Source: Cydia pomonella (Eukaryota > Arthropoda > Insecta > Lepidoptera > Tortricidae). Taken from it: a stretch of 64,000 bases of DNA. The position numbers and the translations under genes are program-made. The stretch lies in contig NC_084721.1 in NCBI RefSeq assembly GCF_033807575.1, positions 9,858,001-9,922,000 on the forward strand, in the 5' to 3' direction. Positions 60,009 to 64,000 of this stretch are shown here, one piece after another. A model generated the notes under the pieces. The model ran no database searches and was not told where the DNA came from. It saw nothing but the letters and a program-made list of their open reading frames with translations. Within the stretch, counting starts at the first letter, position 1. Every line of letters starts with the position of its first letter.

Positions 60009-60407
60009 TCAACTACTCAAGAGCTTTTCCGACCATCTCCATATGACAGATGATGGAGTGTATGTGTAGCATTTTTTAATTCCTTTGGTTCCAGATAGTT
60101 TGCTCCAAACTCCTTCAGTATTTGTCTGGCGAGGGCGTGACATTAGGTGTCTTACTTTCTCTTCCTCTTCGCCACACATTCGACTTTCGGTGTTGTCAGC
60201 TTGTCCCATCTTGACCAAAACTGCTTTAACCCCGTAATGGCCAGTAAACACCCCTGTTATAATTTGTAGTTGTCTTTTGCTAAGTTTCCATAGCTTTTTG
60301 CTCCAGCCGGAATAAAGCATAACTCGCGATATCAAATCCTGTATAACACTCATAAATAATATACTAAAAAAGAATACTCTTTTTGCTACCCGTATCTTTA
60401 TATGCAC
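60009..60407 (-). pseudogene. LINE C-terminal relic, left-arm copy
   Basis: Contains LWKLSKRQLQIITGVFTGHY and GVKAVLVKMGQADNTESRMC then GEEEEKVRHLMSRP. This is the segment after RNase H in I/R1-type LINEs (LTGLLTGH...L..MG...CR.CGEEEET..H). Only part of the Cys/His motif survives. An extra A relative to the right arm shifts the last 25 residues. Confidence 0.65.
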
Positions 60408-60590
60408 CTTAAATTCTACAGTACCTGGGCGACCGAGCTTTGCTCGGTTATAAGTGTTATAACTATTGTAATGTGGTGGTGTATAGGTGATAATCTTAAC
60501 TACATTTTTTTACTAAATTAAACTTGCCTAAAACAATAAAAATTAAAAAATTATATATCAACTTGAACATATAAAAAAAAAAAATAATAA

Positions 60591-60849
60591 TCACCGGGCG
60601 AGATTCGAACCCGTAACACTCGTATCTAGCCGTCCGCGTCTTAACTCGCTGGACCAGATGGGCAGTTGCCGGCAACACGAAATTAGCGACCATATTCTGC
60701 GTCGAAAGAAAAACGCATGAAAACTCGAAAACACGCGTTTTCCCAAACATAAGACTAATCTAGATCGATTGTATACCCCCAAAAACTCCCATATACCAAA
60801 TTTCAGCGAAATCGTTAGAGCCGCTTCCGAGATCACAGAAATATATATA
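60591..60849 (-). mobile_element. tRNA-headed SINE-like unit, left-arm copy
   Basis: Minus strand: box A TGGTCCAGCGAGTTAAGACG and box B GGTTCGAATCT, followed by a T-rich run. Mirror of 60850-61120. Confidence 0.6.
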
Positions 60850-61120
60850 TATATATATTTCTGTGATCTCGGAAGCGGCTCTAACGATTTCGCTGAAATT
60901 TGGTATATGGGAGTTTTTGGGGGTATACAATCGATCTAGATTAGTCTTATGTTTGGGAAAACGCGTGTTTTCGAGTTTTCATGCGTTTTTCTTTCGACGC
61001 AGAATATGGTCGCTAATTTCGTGTTGCCGGCAACTGCCCATCTGGTCCAGCGAGTTAAGACGCGGACGGCTAGATACGAGTGTTACGGGTTCGAATCTCG
61101 CCCGGTGATTATTATTTTTT
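60850..61120 (+). mobile_element. tRNA-headed SINE-like unit, right-arm copy
   Basis: Box A at about 61041 (TGGTCCAGCGAGTTAAGACG) and box B GGTTCGAATCT at 61088-61098, then GCCCGGTGATTATTA and a T run that would stop Pol III. Not a tRNA gene: stems do not close well by eye and upstream sequence belongs to the repeat. Confidence 0.6.
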
Positions 61121-61250
61121 TTTTTTATATGTTCAAGTTGATATATAATTTTTTAATTTTTATTGTTTTAGGCAAGTTTAATTTAGTAAAAAAATGTAGT
61201 TAAGATTATCACCTATACACCACCACATTACAATAGTTATAACACTTATA

Positions 61251-61275
61251 ACCGAGCAAAGCTCGGTCGCCCAGG
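61251..61275 (+). repeat. Short terminal-type hairpin ACCGAGCAAAGCTCGGT
   Basis: ACCGAGC-AAA-GCTCGGT followed by CGCCCAGGTACT. Such a hairpin near an element end is seen in Helitron-like lepidopteran repeats; assignment is tentative. The mirror copy is at about 60425-60450. Confidence 0.4.
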
Positions 61276-61291
61276 TACTGTAGAATTTAAG

Positions 61292-61681
61292 GTGCATATA
61301 AAGATACGGGTAGCAAAAAGAGTATTCTTTTTTAGTATATTATTTATGAGTGTTATACAGGATTTGATATCGCGAGTTATGCTTTATTCCGGCTGGAGCA
61401 AAAAGCTATGGAAACTTAGCAAAAGACAACTACAAATTATAACAGGGGTGTTTACTGGCCATTACGGGGTTAAAGCAGTTTTGGTCAAGATGGGACAAGC
61501 TGACAACACCGAAAGTCGAATGTGTGGCGAAGAGGAAGAGAAAGTAAGACACCTAATGTCACGCCCTCGCCAGACAAATACTGAAGGAGTTTGGAGCAAA
61601 CTATCTGGAACCAAAGGAATTAAAAATGCTACACATACACTCCATCATCTGTCATATGGAGATGGTCGGAAAAGCTCTTGA
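61292..61681 (+). pseudogene. LINE C-terminal relic, right-arm copy
   Basis: Mirror of 60009-60407 with five instead of six A near 61625, so its tail reads KNATHTLHHLSYGDGRKSS. Same family inference; not functional. Confidence 0.65.
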
Positions 61682-61954
61682 GTAGTTGATGGATCTTTCT
61701 TAAGGGGGTAATTACACAAAAAATCCCTATGGGTCGAAGTGTGTATCCGCAAGAGCCCCCGAAAATCATAAGATAAGATAGGCTATTAAAAGTTTAAAGT
61801 GGATTTAAAGTGGTTATTGATATAAAGCTAGGCTTTATTCTTATATTTCTGTGTTACTCAAATAATTTATTATTCAAATAGGTAATTCATCTTTGTATAA
61901 ACTATTTATCAATAGGCGCATGTTGTATTACGCAGTTGATATTTGTTGGTTACC

Positions 61955-62137
61955 CTAACATTTTTTTAAATCAAATATAACAACCTGCCTTGGGTATGTT
62001 GCATACAGTCCATCTTTCTCAAGATACGCTTTTAAGGGTTCAAAAGCATCCCATATTGCACTGACAATAGACAATAGCTGTTTGTCATTCCGGTTGCCCG
62101 CCAGTAAAGGAAACACATACGTGTCGAACGGTGCCAA
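61955..62137 (-). pseudogene. Unrecognised 60-codon frame, right-arm copy
   Basis: Mirror of 59561-59743 with an identical translation. Family unknown. Confidence 0.3.
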
Positions 62138-62961
62138 AGGAATACATCAGCCTTAATTATGGTACACCTGATGCATGATGCTTCTCTTTCCAACTTTAAA
62201 ATTCTACACAAGAATAACCGAGAAGAAAGAAGCTCGAGTTATTAGTTAGTATACAGTACACTTTGCCTAAATACACTATGCACCGTGGATCTCAATATAA
62301 ACTTGTGACGTTTTTCTTTTGTACGAATCTAGGTATCTGGTACTAATGACGTGGGTGGGAATTAGGTGCCTTAAGATCGGTTCATAGATGTTAATGTATT
62401 CATTCATTGCATATTAAACACAGGGGTTAATTGTGCCCATTGAGTAGACAAGTAGCACAAGTACGAGGTGATACGTACAAATTAAACTCATGTATAATTC
62501 ATGCGTTATAATCTTTGATATTTGCGCTAACTTCGCCAATTTTTAGGGTGGGGAAGGTATAATTACTACTTAGGTGGGTAATATTTATCAAAAGATCAGT
62601 TTCCAACTTTCGACCAGCATGAGTAGATTGAAACAAACGTTTGCTTTTTTGATTGTAATTTCACTTGGCTGATGTGGCTTGTTTGTTGGCTTGGCTTGAC
62701 TATGCCAGATGAACTGTAAAATTATGTACTTGTAGTACTTATTAAATATTGTTTCGTTTACAGCACGATTTATTAATCAACTAGTAGCCAAACAATCATT
62801 AAAAATCAAGCCATGTTTACACTGGCCTAAAGCGGTCCCATAAATAAAGCTTAAAACGTAATTCACCCACTGTGCGACACTCGGGTTCGTTAACCCTAAA
62901 CTGCTGGACGGGCATAATGGGCCGGAGAGCTGTATTATCATTCACAACACATTTACTCTTC

Positions 62962-63391
62962 ACTGTGAGCACGCCCAACTATAACTTGACCCCGACATTC
63001 TTAATAACTGTGAGTAACAGAGGTTATAACCTATAATGGTTCACTTGGAGAAATTTGCTTAGTGATCATAGTGAATAAAGACCCAGCTCTCGTGCTCAAG
63101 TGTGGCCCAGTTTCTTTTACAGACGAAGCCACAGATCCAATCTTAGTTCTAAGTCTGTAGTGTTCAGGCCTATTGTCTTGTACTTAGTTGGCGTGAAGGA
63201 GAACATCCTGAACGCCACAGAATAAACCCCTTATTCATAAAACTTTACAAGCCTCAATTAGTTAATTTATGTATTATCCCTTAAATACCCAGGTTAATTT
63301 ATGTATTATCCTGTAGGGTCCCACAAAGGCCTAACAAACATAACACAAAATAATTTAAAAAAAAACTAATTTTTTTCTCAATTTAGTCTCC
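62962..63391. other. No gene; partial MITE at 63228-63262
   Basis: CCCCTTATTCATAAAACTTT at 63228 matches one end of the hairpin MITE at 13311-13449. The rest, including GTGAATAAAGACCCAGCTCT near 63071, is unassigned. Confidence 0.45.
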
Positions 63392-63487
63392 TTTATTATT
63401 TATTTATTTATTTAATCTTTATTGCACAATACATGAAGGTACAAATGGCGGACTTAATGCCTTAAGGCATTCTCTACCAGTCAACCA
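63392..63487 (-). mobile_element. Non-LTR retrotransposon 3' end fragment
   Basis: TTATTTATTTATTTAATC, TTTATTGCACAATACATGAA, AATGGCGGACTTAATGCC, CATTCTCTACCAGTCAACC: same family as 5811-5935, minus-strand orientation, adjoining the mariner relic. Confidence 0.65.
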
Positions 63488-63494
63488 ATGGGTC

Positions 63495-63687
63495 CTTTCA
63501 ACGCAAACGTAATACACTTTTCCCAGAGATGTTCATTAGCTTCGATACCCTGTTTATAGTGATCAGTGTCAAGCTCCTCAAAATAGCCATCAACAGCAGA
63601 CTCTATCTCTTCATTATTGGCAAATCTTTTACGGCCGAGCCACTTTTTCAAGTTAGTGAACAGAAAATATGAACCTACAACCTGCAT
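63495..63687 (-). pseudogene. Mariner transposase C-terminal relic
   Basis: Minus-strand frame with NLKKWLGRKRFANNEEIESA and VDGYFEELDTDHYKQGIEAN then EHLWEKCI, the characteristic C-terminal region of mariner transposases (KKWLGGKRF.SNEE...AV..YF..L....Y..GI..L..RW.KCI). The catalytic DD34D core is missing upstream, and downstream the frame runs into a LINE 3' end and stops at GPIG. A truncated, dead copy. Confidence 0.85.
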
Positions 63688-64000
63688 ATAAAAATGTATG
63701 CAGGGGTGCTACTTAAGCTAATAATTTACTGGCTGTACGTGAACCAACCTCCTAGTGTGTGTGCAAGCAAGCTTGCGTTGTTTGTGCCACTACAGGCATT
63801 GCACTTTGCAGCGCTCGCGCACCCCTTGCGAATGCGAACGCTGCATTCGTTAAATGTGGAAGCTTCTTCTTTCTTTTCCTTGTATTTCAAAATTATTCAA
63901 CAAATTCCACCTTACTTTCTTTATGGTGGTCCTTATATTATTTCTGCAATAGCTAGTCGCTGTGGTATATCTTTGATTATACCATTCCTGTATAATACGA
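63688..64000. other. No gene recognised
   Basis: GC-richer patch (AGCGCTCGCGCACCCCTTGC) at 63800-63840; the open frame 63759-63956 has no domain. Confidence 0.4.

Larger units (their letters stand above)
56067..62961. repeat. Large inverted duplication (2.1-kb arms)
   Basis: Left arm 56067-60849 (interrupted by a 2,662-bp element plus TSD) and right arm 60850-62961 are near-exact complements. Net arm lengths are 2,113 and 2,112; one visible difference is a homopolymer of 6 versus 5 A (in the LINE fragment frame). The spacer is (AT)9 only. Both arms carry the same LINE relic, SINE head, and 60-codon frame in mirror order. Confidence 0.93.

Noticed and set aside
61031..61108. tRNA gene in the palindrome arm
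   Set aside because: Boxes are good but stems do not close by eye and the unit belongs to a repeat; a mirror copy exists.
56067..62961. Treating the palindrome as a plain sequencing fold-back artefact
   Set aside because: The arms differ by a precise transposon insertion with its own target duplication and by a homopolymer base, and there is a third partial copy with filler DNA at the left edge; still, long-read proof is needed.
1..64000. CRISPR arrays, operons, ribosome binding sites or prokaryotic insertion sequences
   Set aside because: Introns, SINEs, LINEs and MITEs show a eukaryotic (lepidopteran-type) genome; no such features were seen.

Overview
The window looks like nuclear DNA of an insect, almost certainly a moth or butterfly. 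It is AT-rich, has no operons or long uninterrupted genes, and is packed with repeat families I know from lepidopteran genomes: the GGCCAAGTGCGAGTCGGACT repeat with its GACAGACGGACATGGCGAAA tail, tRNA-headed SINEs, GGCCTACCGCGAAAACC and CAGTCAGCGTCAAATAC mini-elements, and RTE-like LINE ends. Only one host protein gene is clear. It is a LysM-domain protein (LYSMD1/2 family) on the minus strand, assembled here from three exons at 20753-20583, 20484-20198 and 7086-6879. Splice sites and phases agree and give a 221-residue protein.

Layout. 1-6,700: gene-poor DNA with a minisatellite, several mini-transposons, a perfect 31-bp hairpin and a CRE/E-box cluster. 6,728-20,753: the LysM gene. Its last exon is duplicated in tandem just downstream, and its 13.1-kb second intron holds many mini-transposons, an RTE LINE tail and a fold-back element with an internal 142-bp tandem array. 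20,754-25,800: its promoter side, then a broken LINE (RNase H end), a SINE inserted in a MITE, and an hAT-like composite. 25,897-26,197: a possible non-coding first exon on the plus strand; everything to the right could be intron or intergenic. 26,200-39,700: sparse, with MITEs and unassigned DNA. 39,700-47,000: four elements with exact 8-bp target duplications. 47,000-55,200: tandem duplications, then a multi-level nest (SINE, a 4.76-kb element with identical 171-bp inverted ends, and an hAT-like element inside it). 55,900-62,960: a nearly perfect inverted duplication with 2.1-kb arms, one arm later hit by a 2.66-kb hAT-type element. 63,000-64,000: a mariner transposase relic joined to a LINE 3' end.

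The LysM gene is the only probable working gene. The rest is mainly a record of transposition, with target duplications and interrupted elements that allow relative dating. The most unusual structures are the 2.1-kb-arm palindrome with its short duplicated flank (a DUP-INV-DUP signature), the 4.76-kb nested element, the fold-back element with an internal array, and the duplicated terminal exon. All identifications come from reading the sequence and remembered family features; no database search was possible.
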